The position numbers and the translations under genes are program-made. A stretch of DNA of 64,000 nt from Siphonodentalium dalli. Taxonomy: Eukaryota; Mollusca; Scaphopoda; Gadilida; Siphonodentaliidae. The stretch lies in contig CP136064.1 in assembly GCA_032622095.1 (NCBI GenBank), forward strand, positions 133,927,129 through 133,991,128, read 5' to 3'. The notes under the pieces were generated by a model that was given only the letters and a program-made list of their open reading frames with translations, had not been told where the DNA came from and made no database searches. This document shows, piece after piece, positions 1 through 11,890 of the stretch; the stretch's first letter is position 1, and each line of letters begins with the position of its first letter.

Positions 1-1720
1 TTTGAGACAAACTGTTGCGCGGGTATCAGTCGGCGCTTATCGGTTGAAGTTATTATGATCGTGCAGCCTGCGCGTGCAACAAGTGTTCAAATACAACAGA
101 AGAAAAAAATACTATGTCAAATAAATAACGTCATCAATGGACAGACAAGTTTCATTTCCGCGGGACACGAAAAAGCGAATTTAATGTCGTCAGTTTCGGC
201 AGTCTGAGGGGTTTAATTAATCTCCTTTACGATATCCCGATAGGACTATATTTACACTATGTTCTCTGAAAAAAAATGGTGTGAATATTCCCGATAGAAC
301 TATTTTTATCAGACGTTTTGTAACACATTAAAACATTGAGCAGTTAGCGCAATTTTCTGGAATTTCGGACTATTTCGTCTATAAAAATACGATGAGCAAC
401 TGAAAATGTTTTTCAACATTCTGGAAGGGGTAGATGTCCAGGTATATATGTTTAAAATTTCACGCATTAACTATGACAGATAACAAAGTTATAATTAGTT
501 TTATAGGCCCACCATAAATCCCCTATAATAAACGCATGCCCCCGTAAGCACATGGCTTTGCTGTGGATGCTTTCGTTCCCAGCATGCATCATTCTCGCTA
601 TCTGTAAAATGTCTATGAACAATGGCTGTGCCACGCACTCTTAGCTTTGATCCGCATTTAGAAGCATTCTGGTGTGGCGAATGAGAAACCTGCAGTAATT
701 TATAAGCCGTAGTTCATTGTAATAATTTGAAGAATTACTTATCTTAACGGAATTCTGAGGCGGTCCATTCATGTAACCAATATATTTTATATTATGATTT
801 ATATTTATGGCTAATAATACGATCTTGGTGGCGTTACCATTTCTGACTATGGTTTTCTTGTCTCTCTCTGTTGATCAGTTATTATGTCAAGTAGTCTGTC
901 CCTCAAGTCAGGTAATTTCAATACATCAGTCTCTATTTTTATCACATTGTTTAAACCTGCACAGTTATTATTAGTCAGTTTCGATGCATAACTTTTGTGC
1001 TTCATGTGAAGAAATTGATATAGTTACAAATTGAATTATTAATCTTTCATTTTCTTTTGGTGAGGACGCAATTAGATAATATTATATAAAGCGTAATCCT
1101 ATATGCTTTTTCTGGTGTCTAAAAGATCTATTTGGCCAATTACCCAAACCGATGCACATAGCCTCAAATCGATTAAAATTTAGAAAATTATTGAATATGT
1201 AGTTTCTTACCACCCAAGGACTCCTTAATCAACTGTACATTATCACCATATGCACTTAATTTTGTTTTCTTTTGTTAATCACGTGAATATTTTTTGTAAT
1301 TTATATTTGGTTGAGTCGGACTTATATAGGTCTTCGGACCTGTTGTCTGGCTCTTTGCATATTTTATTTGCAATAAACCTATTTATACAAAAAAAGTTTC
1401 GATTTAAAAAAAAATTCCTCATATGTTTCCAAATTTATAATTTATTGTTAAAATTCCGTTCGACGTGGAAAATAATCGATCAACGATTTTGGTGGTTTTT
1501 AAATTTAAGGCGTGAGTCTAGAGTGAATACCAGGAAAGTGGCTTCCCCGGGCTTTGTTAGATTGCGTGATGGGTGTGTCAAAAAGAGAGAGAGAGTTTGG
1601 TTTTGGAGTAATTACGTTTATTCCCAAATACGATTAAAGGTACTCAATCCGATAAAACTGTTTCATTTGTACCGCGCACTTCCGCGTAGTTCTGCGCAGT
1701 TCCGCGCACTGTTTCGAGGT
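1..1720. other. No recognisable gene; AT-rich unique-looking DNA
   Basis: I find no coding similarity here. The longest open frame (1250-1828 +) is low-complexity, lacks any familiar motif and ends in the dispersed repeat that starts near 1725. A short imperfect inverted pair (around 12-24 and 67-84, GC-rich cores) and the near-repeats AGTTCCGCGCA at about 1676-1712 are the only structures noticed. Confidence 0.5.
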
Positions 1721-1724
1721 GCCG

Positions 1725-2410
1725 TGATAATGAACCCTCTCGTTACTTTAGAATATAGAATTAACCTTAAAATAAAAAAAATCTTTGGAACACAGAACCT
1801 TCGGAATAACGAACCTTCGGATTGGTGAACCTTCGGAATAGCGAACATTCAGAGAAATTTCGGAATAGTGGACCTTCGGGATAGTGAACCTTCGGAATAG
1901 AGACATGCCCCCCCAATATTCATATTATATGCCCAGAGTTCAAAGGTATGGACCCATAAAATTCTAAACTTGGCCCTTAAAATATTGAACTCCAAATTGG
2001 AGCACACACAGAACACCACTTAAGTCAACTGAACCTATGTCATGTCCCAATGCGGGAGGGTCCATATATACCACAACATTCATAGTATATGCCAAGAATT
2101 CAAAGGTATGGGCCCACGTAATGACATAAAATCTCAAGAAAACCAGCGAAAACAAAACAAAATCACATTTAATGTTCTAAGTTAAGTTATTTCCTCCTGT
2201 ATCTGTATCGGTGTGCGCGCATGATCAGTTCGGATGTGAGCGCACACTCCATATAAAGAATCTTTGTGAAAATGAACCCTCTCAAATTAGTCTCAATACT
2301 TTAAAATATAGAATTAACCTAAAAATAACAAAAACCTTCGGAATAGAGAACCTTCGGAATAGCGGACCTTCGGGATAGCAAACCTTCATAATAGAAGCAT
2401 GTCCCCACAA
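1725..2410. repeat. Duplicated block with a 16-bp minisatellite
   Basis: Two related blocks (about 1725-1912 and 2266-2408) each begin with ATGAACCCTCT, continue with TAGAATATAGAATTAACCT and then carry tandem copies of GAACCTTCGGAATAGY (16 bp), ending near CATGYCCCC. Between them a roughly 40-bp segment around TTCAAAGGTATGG also occurs twice (about 1936 and 2099). No coding potential. Probably a non-autonomous repeat that has been duplicated locally. Confidence 0.65.
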
Positions 2411-2644
2411 TTACACCGGTGACGTAAACACATGTGCCAATCTTAGTTGTACTCTCGTAATTATCGGTACGATGAAACGGTGACGGAATCTGACGAGGTT
2501 TGCCGAATGTACAATCACCCAGTGAATTATCGATCGACCATGCGATATCAAAAAACCAAAAGCTAGAAACACCACACTACGGTGGCGTAATAAACCGTAA
2601 GAGTAAGTGATTAGTATGGAACGCCATAGCTGCCTTATGTTGGC

Positions 2645-2993
2645 GATTGTCATTATATGTAGATACTTTGCCATTATATGCATATACTTTGTCATTATAT
2701 GCAGATAGTTTGTCATTCTATGTAGATACTTTGTCATTATATGCAGATATTTCGTCTTTATATGCAGATACTGTGTCATTATATGCAGATACTTTGTCAT
2801 TATATGCAGATATTTTGTCTTTATATGCAGATACTTTGTTAATATATGCAGATACTTTGTCATTATATGCTGATATTTTGTCATTATATGCAGATATTTT
2901 ATCATTATATGTACATACGTTGTCATTATATGTACATAATTTGTCTTTATATGCAGATACTTTGTTAATATATGCACATACTGTGTTAATATA
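2645..2993 (+). repeat. 21-bp minisatellite, left part of a split array
   Basis: About sixteen copies of a 21-bp unit (consensus TCATTATATGCAGATACTTTG with C/T, A/G and T/C variants). The unit length is a multiple of three and several frames lack stops, so long spurious frames run through on both strands (heptads such as LSLYADT and MTKYLHI). The left border, ending GGCGATTG at 2648, is shared with the array at 14667-15625 in inverse orientation. The array is interrupted at 2993 by a hAT insertion and resumes at 12507. Confidence 0.9.
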
Positions 2994-3593
2994 CAGGGGT
3001 GGCGCCAGTGGGGGGCACAGGGGGGCTACAGCCCCCTTGTCGGGGAGCTCTAGCCCCCTCGTCGGGGAGGACTTGTCGGGGATTTTCTATATGTAAGTCG
3101 GTTGTGTGTATAAGATGAAGTAATCATGTACAGACTGTGAGTGTGGGAAAGTGTCAGAGAGAGAACACACATGTACAGCGGAATATATCCCACACAAAAT
3201 ATTCATGGCACATGTTCCCATTAAATCCGGGGGAGGGGGGTATTCCCCTGTATTGTTACACCATCAGCGTTTTAGTGGTAATGAAAATCTATTGAAACAT
3301 GTGTGCTTTATCATTGCTGGCTACTCTGGCATTCCTCACAATGGCCACAATGGTCTATAGAACCATTGAGTACCTACAGTATGGCCACATGTATGTTAGC
3401 TATATCCCCGACAGTGAAACACCATGCTGGCACTTGCAACTAATGAAATTAGAAATTAGAACTGACACAGAAGACAAGTGGCCTCCCTAGAATATAGGAA
3501 TTTTCACAACAATTCATGGGTTTTAATCTTCGAGTTATCTCATCTGCTAATTATGGCTGATGTATTGCTAAACTTTATAGTAGAGGCTCTAAG

Positions 3594-3745
3594 GTCCCAA
3601 AAATGGCCAAAGTGTGCAAAATTGGATAAAAGCATGAAACTTGGTATACACATAGTTCATTATATGGGGGGTCAATATAAGAGCGAGACCCAAGCGTGAA
3701 AGTGACCTTGATGACCTTGAGGTCAAGGTCAAAGGTCAAATTTCA
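3594..3745. repeat. Left arm of the outer element's subterminal inverted repeat
   Basis: The stretch around GGATAAAAGCATGAAA (about 3625), followed by GAGCGAGACCCAA and a run of AGGTCA/TGACCT half-sites (3703-3738), reappears inverted at 12164-12300. The two arms are diverged but collinear. A related fragment with the same half-sites is at about 4035-4092 (GAGTGAGACCCAAGC). Confidence 0.75.
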
Positions 3746-4795
3746 ATTTTTAACTGGCGGTATGAGTTATAACATATTTAAGACAACAAATTACTTATAC
3801 ATATCAAAATTACATAAATATGACTTCAAATAGGCCATATTAGTCACCTTTATAACAAAATCTACAAATATCTTGAGAAATTTTCATATTGAAGCTCAAA
3901 AAGTCAGTTGTTCATCCGAATAATTGCAAAAATTCCATGAACAAATGAATATAAAGTCCCAACTATTTAACATGCTCACTAAATGCCACCACATTCCACA
4001 TCATTGTATTGCATATATATCAGCTACATTACAAGAGTGAGACCCAAGCATTAAATTCACACAGATGACCTTGAGGTCAAAGGTCAAAACTCATTTTTAT
4101 AAAATTGTTAATGGTGTGAGCTGAGCCTGAATTATTCCTCGATATTGGTCCGAAATTACATAAATATATTATACTACTGAAATCTCAGGAATTCTATCAA
4201 TTAATGAACATATATTTCAGTAAATGTTGGTAAGAAGATCAAAAATTCAATATTCCTGTAAAGTCACAAAATAAAATGCCAACATGATGCCACCAATTTA
4301 TACATTTAGGCACATGTGTTCAGTATATGGATAACAAGGGTTTCAGAGGGTTTTTCAAAAAATATGTTACTTTTATAAAGTAACATTTTGCACATTTTAG
4401 TCACCCAACGCATTGCACAATACATGTATTACCCAACTATTTGACACATAAGCACTACATGCAGTGGAAAAAACTTGGCATGATCACATGGTAATCGATT
4501 CTCTGGTCAGGATTAAAGGACAGTAAAAAAACATGTCAGCAATTTATAGACAGATTATATGTTGAAAATATGTTGAACCGACATGCATTCAATTTGGTAA
4601 CAATTATGAGAATATGACTACCATTACATGCACACCCAATAAATGAGATCTGTTGTCCAGAATATAATATCACCAATCATGTTATTGGCATCAAAACTTG
4701 TTACGAAAGATTAAGTCATGCTAAAGACAGAACTAGAGTGTGGATACAAGAGCATTGGATATAGACATATTCCCTACTAAAAACAAGAGACCGTA

Positions 4796-4797
<2 letters not shown>

Positions 4798-4827
<30 letters not shown>

Positions 4828-4828
4828 C
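4798..4828. repeat. (TA)n microsatellite
   Basis: A near-perfect TA dinucleotide run, preceded by ACAAGAGACCGTAATATATA. The rest of 3750-5388 is AT-rich non-coding DNA of the outer element, in which I see no gene. Confidence 0.8.
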
Positions 4829-5897
4829 ATACCTGCATGTTTTGTGCTAATTCTGATTACTCGTACATCAATTGAGAATGAGCTTATTGATAAAGTTTGC
4901 TCCCAGTGTATGTTGAGATCTCACCACACTCATGAAATTGGTCCTTTGAAAGGTCAGACAGTTATTGTGCTAAAATCACCCCATGTTGGACACGAGCAGA
5001 CATATACTGTGTCATATAAATTGTAGCAGTGTGGTTAGAGACTTGTGGTTGTTGTGTGGTATATCGTCTACTGGCCATCACTCTGGTCGCCGAACTAGAG
5101 ACTAGCATTGTGATATAGCATACCATTTGATTCACCAACTCCTCAGATATACCCTGTTGGTAACATTGATTGGTTTTCTCTTGAAAAAAGGAAGTTTAGT
5201 TTTGAAAGAAATGTGCATATAGCAATGCTATAATAATATCTTTTTCGCAGTCATTGCTTGTTTAGAGTGTCAAAATGCTATGCCACTGAATCCTAAAGCA
5301 AGCAAGGCTGGCTCTCTGGTGTTTACATCTCCGATTTGGTAGACAATGTGTGAAATGGTCATCAGCTAGGTGTGGCCAATATACTAGTATATCTATTAGG
5401 GGTGCCACGATTAATCGTATAATCGATGAACCGTTGATAGAGCCGATAATCGATTACAGTTTCCGTAATCGATTAATCTGTGTTATTTCGGACGTCCTAA
5501 AATGTCAGGTATTATTGAGTACCATGTTTGTTTTACACAGTTTAATCTACACCTGAAGGGTTAACAGATCTTTGATCACGTATCAAAGAGATTCCGACAT
5601 AATGTCACAATATACTAATAGCAACATGTTGCAAACGGTCGGCAGATCATTTGATGATGCGACATGGTTACTGAGACTGGCGGCACAGCAGCTTTGAAGT
5701 TTTAACTTATGGCGACGTCGTTGTATATTTCTACAAGAAAGGCGGCACTACGTCTTTGAAATGTGCCGACTGTCATCGTGTTCAATGAACTGAATGCACT
5801 TGCACGCCTTTCATCCTGATTGGACCAATGGGGGGTTGATTGACATTCTCTCGGATATGGGATCGAGATTCCAAGTCAACTTTTGCGTATTACGAAA

Positions 5898-7781
5898 ATG
5901 TCTCGCAAACAGTCTGACGTTTGGAAAAATTTTGTAAAAACTTCTGACAAGGTGGTGTCTTGTAAATTATGCATGAAGGTATTTGCCTACCATGGGTCGA
6001 CGACTGTGATGATCAGTCACTTGAGAACATTTCACAAGGAAACATATAGTACAGACTATTCTGGTGAACAGCCTAAAATTGATGCTTCAATTGCTACAGC
6101 TTCAGGCGGAAAAGTTAGCGATGCTAAAAAGCAGATTGTCAGCGTTAAGCTGGTCAAATTTGTCGCCCGCGATATGATGCCACTGAGCATAGTGGAAGGT
6201 GTCGGTTTTAGAGAGCTAATGAACTGTATTCTGCCAGGGTACAAGGTTCCTGGTCGCACGCATGTTCGAGATCTTGTAGTTCGGAAATATGATGCTTGCA
6301 AAACGTCATTGATTGAGAAATTAAAGAATGTACAGGAGTCTGTTAAGACAAAGTGTTTTTCGTTGACCACGGACATATGGACTAGCCGGAAAAATGACCC
6401 TTACATCACAACCACTGTGCACTTCATCCCAAAAGATCAGTGGGAAATTGAAAGCTATGTATTATCAACCGAGATCATGCCGGAGCAACACACTTCCCGA
6501 AATATAGCCCAACGACTCGTCGAAACTATGGAACGCTTTGAGATTCGCCCACAATATGTTACGGCAGTTGTGCATGATAATGCTTCAAATGCGGTCGCCA
6601 GCATTCGGGTATTGAACGAAATTTTGAATGAAAAACTGACATCCCAAGCAGACATCAATATCATCAGTATTCCTTGTGCTGCGCATACTCTTCAGTTGAC
6701 TGTAAAGGCCGGATTGGATGTTCGCAAAGTTTCAACAACGCTCGGGGCATGCAAGAGGCTGGTTGGACACTTCAGCCATAGTGCACGTGCAACGCACGAA
6801 TTATACAAACGTCAAGAGCTAATGGGGAAACCCAAACGGAAGCTTGTCCAGGAAGTGAAGACCCGCTGGAACTCAACTCTCTACATGATAGAGCGCCTTT
6901 CTGAGGAGAGGTGGCCCGTGGTTGCAGTGTTGTCTGACGATGCAGTGACTGATCGCAGCGATGCACGTACTCTGGATATGAAAAACGACCAATGGGTTCT
7001 GATTGAAGATATGATAGCCATTTTGAAACCATTAGAAGCAGCAACGACGGTACTTTCATCAGAAACGGAGGCAAGTGTTTCAAGTGTGCTGCCTATGATG
7101 TATGGCTTGATGGATCGGTTGGAACGGGATAATGATGATACAGCAGATATCGGGGCTCTGAAGGATACTATCAGAAACGATATATCGCGGCGTTTCGGAC
7201 TAAACGATGGCGGTTCTCTTAACGACATGCACCTTATGTCATGCACGGTTGATCCCAGGCATCACGATTTAGTTTTCCTCACAGAGCGTGATGCAAGAAT
7301 TACCTCCACTGCGTTGGTGCTAAACACAGAGTTTCTGGCAAGTGAATCTATTCTACCCGGAGTCAGGGGAAATACATCCGCCGATAACTGTGGCGAAAAT
7401 GTAGAATGTGCTGGCCCTACTGGATCATCTGTATCTGAACCCGCTCAGAAAAAGCGTAAGTTATCAGCGCTGGAACTGATATTTGGCGTGATGCCGAAAA
7501 AACCATCTCCTAAGGACCTTAAAGGTGAACTTACGCAGTTTCGCAAGGAAAGGCCCTTGGATTTCCAAGAGTCTCCACTGCAATGGTGGAAGCTCAACGA
7601 ACACCGCTACCCCAAACTAGCGATCCTAGCCAGAAAGTACATGTCGATTGTGGCGACTTCAACTCCATCAGAACGTGTCTTCTCCACATCAGGAAACATC
7701 GTATCCGCGAAAAGAAGCCAATTGAAGCATGATGTGGTTGACATGTTGGTTTTCTTAAACCGAAATATGGATCACCTGTGA
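5898..7781 (+). CDS. hAT transposase, BED-zinc-finger (ZBED-like)
   Basis: This enzyme would excise and reinsert the element at 5397-8675 from its terminal inverted repeats. I start at the ATG at 5898 (product MSRKQSDVWKNF..., 627 residues); the in-frame TTG at 5883 is not a plausible animal start. Domains in order: a BED finger at about residues 5-46, with Cys22, Cys25, His41 and His46 (C-x2-C-x15-H-x4-H); an RNase-H-like core with TTDIWTS (Asp159) and VVHDNASN (Asp227), a conserved CAAHTLQL motif and KTRWNSTLYMIERL; a K/R-rich segment near 515; and a C-terminal hATC dimerisation region with STPSERVFS (Glu592), consistent with the DDE triad. No frameshift or stop occurs and the full family length is present. 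It is either recently active or a domesticated ZBED gene; the flanking TIRs and target duplication favour a transposon. Confidence 0.93.
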   Translation: MSRKQSDVWKNFVKTSDKVVSCKLCMKVFAYHGSTTVMISHLRTFHKETYSTDYSGEQPKIDASIATASGGKVSDAKKQIVSVKLVKFVARDMMPLSIVEGVGFRELMNCILPGYKVPGRTHVRDLVVRKYDACKTSLIEKLKNVQESVKTKCFSLTTDIWTSRKNDPYITTTVHFIPKDQWEIESYVLSTEIMPEQHTSRNIAQRLVETMERFEIRPQYVTAVVHDNASNAVASIRVLNEILNEKLTSQADINIISIPCAAHTLQLTVKAGLDVRKVSTTLGACKRLVGHFSHSARATHELYKRQELMGKPKRKLVQEVKTRWNSTLYMIERLSEERWPVVAVLSDDAVTDRSDARTLDMKNDQWVLIEDMIAILKPLEAATTVLSSETEASVSSVLPMMYGLMDRLERDNDDTADIGALKDTIRNDISRRFGLNDGGSLNDMHLMSCTVDPRHHDLVFLTERDARITSTALVLNTEFLASESILPGVRGNTSADNCGENVECAGPTGSSVSEPAQKKRKLSALELIFGVMPKKPSPKDLKGELTQFRKERPLDFQESPLQWWKLNEHRYPKLAILARKYMSIVATSTPSERVFSTSGNIVSAKRSQLKHDVVDMLVFLNRNMDHL

Positions 7782-7843
7782 TCGCGTATAATATGCTCAA
7801 GAGTATACTATCTACCAGCAGCTAGCTGACACTTGTGTTTGTG

Positions 7844-7849
7844 AATAAA
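7844..7849 (+). terminator. AATAAA polyadenylation signal candidate
   Basis: AATAAA lies about 63 bases after the transposase stop codon, inside the element. Position and sequence fit a 3' end signal. From here to 8675 there is only non-coding element DNA. Confidence 0.55.
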
Positions 7850-8757
7850 CATTAGATATTATTTTTTGTTCGGGTGACTGGAGAGCTGTTCTGTACGAAC
7901 GCTTTAATTCATATATAAAACATTAATTATATAACTTTGTTCATATCATATTGATGATCCCAAATGCAAGTGGACGATTCCCTTTAATAATTCTCCAATA
8001 ATACTTCCTCAAAATCACAAGATATCAGAACCAACGGTAATCTAATCAGCGATGTTCTCTGCATGCGATGTCATTTGCGAGTTCATTTTTACAAAAGTAT
8101 ACTCAGATGTTACCACTACAGACTATCGGTGATCGTGTGGTGACTGAAACTTATTATCATCAAATACTAAACTTCTTCTGAGTCCTGAAATTTGTGGGTG
8201 TAGGCCGGCCTTTGTGATTGTTATCTGCGCGTTAGAAGTTTGCTGAAACTTATAGTTTCCGTAACATTACAATGTAGATTCCATTTTTTTAGGGGACCGC
8301 CGGTGTCCGTCATGCATTCCTACTTTTATATTGTTTGTCGGTTTGGCTATTCATTTCATAACGCTGAAATCAATTGCTATGTTCGTTCTAATGAACTCAC
8401 AAATATTATAACCATGACATCGCCGAGAACTGCGCTGATTAGTCATTACCGCTGGTTTATGATACACTTTATTAAAATAACACTTACGTCAGCCGATGCA
8501 TGAAACAACCCGCGACAGCACTTAACCATCACCTGGCCAACACGGCAACAGACCATATTAACGAATATTTCAACTGATGTTAATAACTTAATAGTATTAT
8601 GTACGATTAATCGATTATAGTCGATTATTGACGACCGATTATCGATTATCAAAATCAATAATCGTGGCACCTCTAATATCTATGCATCAATGGACCGCAT
8701 AACATGTACAATTACTGGATATTCACATTAGTGGCAGGTTACCCGTATCTCATTTTA

Positions 8758-9391
8758 TGAACACCAACCCTCCAATAATTATAGATTATAAAAAACAACA
8801 GCGACATTTCCCGTTTGGACTTGGTCGTTGGCGTACCGATGCGTTCAAAAAATATATTCGTCAAATCCCCCTGTAAGGTCTCGGTCTGTTTCAGTCTCAA
8901 TTGACTGTGTATAAGCCGGCTGTCCCATCATTTGACCATGCCTTATATTACCGTATGTACCTGTTCTTTATATTCACATGGCCAGGGGGAAGCAGCGCCT
9001 CTCCTGCTACTGACTTGGCTTGGGCGTCTCTGGCTGGAGAGGAGTTGTTTTCCCATTTACTTAGGTCATCCTATATCTTGCATAACCTCATATTAGATTT
9101 GTGTTTTAGTTTTGTACATATGTAGTTTCAATTTTGATTATCCCCGTTTGTTCTCTTCCTGGGCCTCCGTTCCTTTTCCTGGGTGGCCGAGATGGTTCTA
9201 TTGTTGTCACGACAACAATCGATCCCTCTGTGGCGGTTTGATCGTCCACCAGTCAAATTTTGACTCCTGTTTGATACTTTTTTAATGACACATATAATTT
9301 CCAAATAGTCTATCAGAATAAACAGAGAGTCCAAACGGGAAATGTCACTGTTGTTTTTTATAACCTATAATTATTGGAGGGTTGGGGTTCA
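8758..9391. mobile_element. MITE-like element with about 63-bp terminal inverted repeats
   Basis: The left arm (8758-8820, starting TGAACACCAACCCTCC and ending CCCGTTTGGAC) is repeated inversely at 9329-9391 (GTCCAAACGGG to GGGTTGGGGTTCA) with a few mismatches. The dinucleotide TA abuts both ends (8756-8757 and 9392-9393), compatible with a TA target duplication. No coding capacity. It is nested in the outer hAT, 80 bases right of the inner hAT. Confidence 0.75.
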
Positions 9392-9931
9392 TAAATAACG
9401 GTAAGAGAGGCACCGCTTGTCTTAGCTATTTATGGAACCCAACCCATTGGTAATTTAATCTGCCATGCGGCGATCTTTAGATTGGTAATTTAATCTGCTA
9501 TGCAGCGACCAGCTGCAATTAGTAAACACCTGCAAGCGTATACTCGCAGAATGTCATCTTATCAAGCAAAATCCTTAGATTACTTCTTACTAAGAATACT
9601 ACAGCAAACAACAATAAAATAAGTATGATATATAATGTTTGACATATTAAAAGATAATGTTAAGTAAATATCCTGTTTTACGAAATAATTGATCAGAACT
9701 AAGATGGAACTATTTTCATGCGCGGAAGACTACTTTGTTTATCAAGAGGAGCGGATGCCCGGGATTCCTTCTCTTTTCTGGCTGCGACTACAGCAGAGAA
9801 GTAAACATCGCACTGTCGCCAGGAAAGAGCAGATAATATTCAAAGTTTTCCCACCACCACCCCATCTACCTCACCAGTATATATTATATTGGAACATGTC
9901 TATTTTGTTGATGTCGATACCAAAAGTTGGT

Positions 9932-10380
9932 GACGCGCTTGTATCGCTCACCTTTCCAAACTTCTGTTGTCGATATTATTCCATCCAAATTGGTTTTTCA
10001 TCACATATTTACATCCTTCACATAAAAAAAAAATTAAAAAAAATTGTCCTACGTCGACTGTGGTGGACAGGTGTGACGCGCCTGTATCGCTCACATCTGT
10101 CTCTCATGGCGCGACTTGTCAAATTACATCAATTACTTGCAATGCATCTATGGCATGCATCTGGGGGGCAACGCGCCTGTATCGCTTTCCTTTCCAGTTG
10201 CACTGCCAGTGCTATATTCATTTTGGTTTCCTTCATTTCATCATTATGTGGATTATGTCTATCACTGGTGGCGGCGGTTTGATCGTCCACCAGTCAAATT
10301 TTGACTCCTGTTTGATACTTTTTTAATGACACATATAATTTCCAAATAGTCTATCAGAATAAACAGAGAGTCCAAACGGG
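9932..10380. repeat. Short direct repeats and a partial copy of the 8758-9391 element
   Basis: A segment around ACGCGCCTGTATCGCT occurs three times (about 9933, 10075, 10171), followed each time by C/T-rich sequence. Then 10269-10380 duplicates 9228-9339 almost exactly (CGGTTTGATCGTCCACCAG to GTCCAAACGGG), that is, the interior and inner right arm of the neighbouring MITE. The small open frames here are by-products of the repeats. Confidence 0.7.
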
Positions 10381-11603
10381 TCTCATTATAGTGTCGGTAT
10401 TCAGAAAGTTGTTGGTAAGATTGCCAGAACAGTACAGCGATGTCGGGGAACTGGATGTCTATAGTCTCCCCATATTATGTTATCCGGTACCTCAATAGTT
10501 CCCAAAGTAGTGGGTGGTATCTAGGAACTGGGTGCATGTCCATCGTGGTGGACGAAAGCAGGGGTCAAATAACTGTTCCAGCATTAATTGGTCAGCTAAA
10601 GTACCCACCACACATAATAACACATATCCATGCAAACCATACATTTGTTTGGCCTCGGATCATCAGCATCTAGGATAGCCCATGTAGTGGCATAGCGAAA
10701 CATAGGACTGATTAGTCACAGTGCCACAGTTTTAATGGTGACCAGATAACATACACCGGTATATGACTATTACTCTAGTTTACCTGTGTCGTTGGATTTG
10801 GGAGGAATTTGCGAGTCATCTGGGGCAGTGTATTCTACATATATATCCCGAAATTGGGACGCCAGTGCTCTTGTCTCTATTGATGTCTAGATTATCCATA
10901 TTATATATCCGTATTGTGGTGGTCAATGTCAAGAGAAGTCACTGTACTCTAACAGCTGTGAAAAGCATGACCTACACGTATATCTAGCAATGACAATATA
11001 TTCTTATCCTGGGACACAGTAGCACATGTTACAAGTTAATCGAATGTTTGGCTGAACCTGGCCATTATCACCTCTTTCAATGAAATCAGTAGAAATGGTT
11101 ATTTATTTATCACAGAGATGGGTACCATTCTAATGCCTTCTTTCATCAAATTGGTATTTTGCCCCAACACTTACTGGCTGTGGTATTGGCACTCATGACT
11201 GAAAACATCTTTTTTTTCTTTCTCAAAACACATTGATGACAGATCTTGAAACATGCTGTTAGGAGTTGAATATGATTTCGATAAATCGCCGACTTGACTT
11301 TATTCAGTTTAATTTTCAAAACAGGTATACATTTTGACTAAGTACTACATGCGACAAGCGTATGGTCTGAACTGTATTAGCTTATGACAATACAATATTA
11401 ATGGGATGAAAATAATTATGTTAAAAAATGGTGTATCTTAGTTGATAAGTGCCGTGTGCTGGTGAGGCATGGGTTCCAATTCTTCTCATTGGATCTTTTA
11501 TTCATCCTAATAAGGTATTTGATAGTGTTAAAATAATCAACACCAACTAACACCATTCACTTAGTGGTATGTAAGCACATCATTCCAATTTAAGAAACTG
11601 ATA
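10381..11603. other. Non-coding interior of the outer hAT
   Basis: No reading frame resembles a known protein and no tandem structure was seen. Short frames at 10440-10673 and 10763-10987 are not supported by motif content. Confidence 0.4.
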
Positions 11604-11890
11604 TTTGTTTGTTTGTTTTATTGGGGTTAATGGTCGTTTTAGCTGCTATGTCACATCATGGCATATCAGGTCAGGTTTACAGGTGGAGAAGAGGCTGTGA
11701 AGAGAATATATCTAATGAGAATAAATCACTGAACACAGGAAAGCAATTGACAAACTTTCCCAATTAGCCTACATGTACATGAATCTCTGTGTGCCAGCTG
11801 ATTCAAATCAGTTTCACCATCACTAATTGGAATGGCTTATGTTTGTCTTATGCAACACATACCTTACCAACTGAGCCACTTTGTGCCCCC
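11604..11890 (-). mobile_element. tRNA-derived SINE
   Basis: Read on the minus strand, the head carries a polymerase III A-box-like TGGCTCAGTTGGTAAGG (11861-11879) and, about 60 bases downstream, a B-box-like GATTTGAATC (11800-11809). The body ends in ACCATTAACCCCAATAAAAC and a CAAA-type tail (plus-strand TTTGTTTGTTTG at about 11604-11616). This arrangement is that of a tRNA-headed SINE; the family is not identified. Confidence 0.6.

Larger units (their letters stand above)
5397..8675 (+). mobile_element. Complete hAT transposon with uninterrupted transposase ORF
   Basis: The left terminus TAGGGGTGCCACGATTA (5397) matches the right terminus read inversely, TAGAGGTGCCACGATTA, ending at 8675. 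It is flanked by an exact 8-bp duplication, ATATCTAT (5389-5396 and 8676-8683). Both subterminal zones are full of ATCGATTA/TAATCGAT motifs (5405-5475 and 8600-8650), probable transposase-binding sites. It contains one intronless transposase gene at 5898-7781. Length is 3279 bp, ordinary for an autonomous hAT. It lies inside the outer hAT at 2994-12506 and is therefore younger than it. Confidence 0.95.

Noticed and set aside
1250..1828. 192-residue frame as a gene
   Set aside because: Low-complexity composition, no recognisable domain, and its 3' part runs into a dispersed repeat.
2411..3096. Heptad-repeat proteins from the 21-bp arrays (also 12409-13135 and 14544-15720)
   Set aside because: Frames exist only because the unit is 21 bp and stop-free; they occur on both strands and several frames at once, without signal peptide, domain or splice context.
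5883..5897. Transposase start at an in-frame TTG (5883)
   Set aside because: Animal translation starts at ATG; the ATG at 5898 gives the normal BED-finger N-terminus.
6056..7246. Minus-strand frames inside the hAT transposase
   Set aside because: Antisense shadows of 5898-7781; no motif content of their own.
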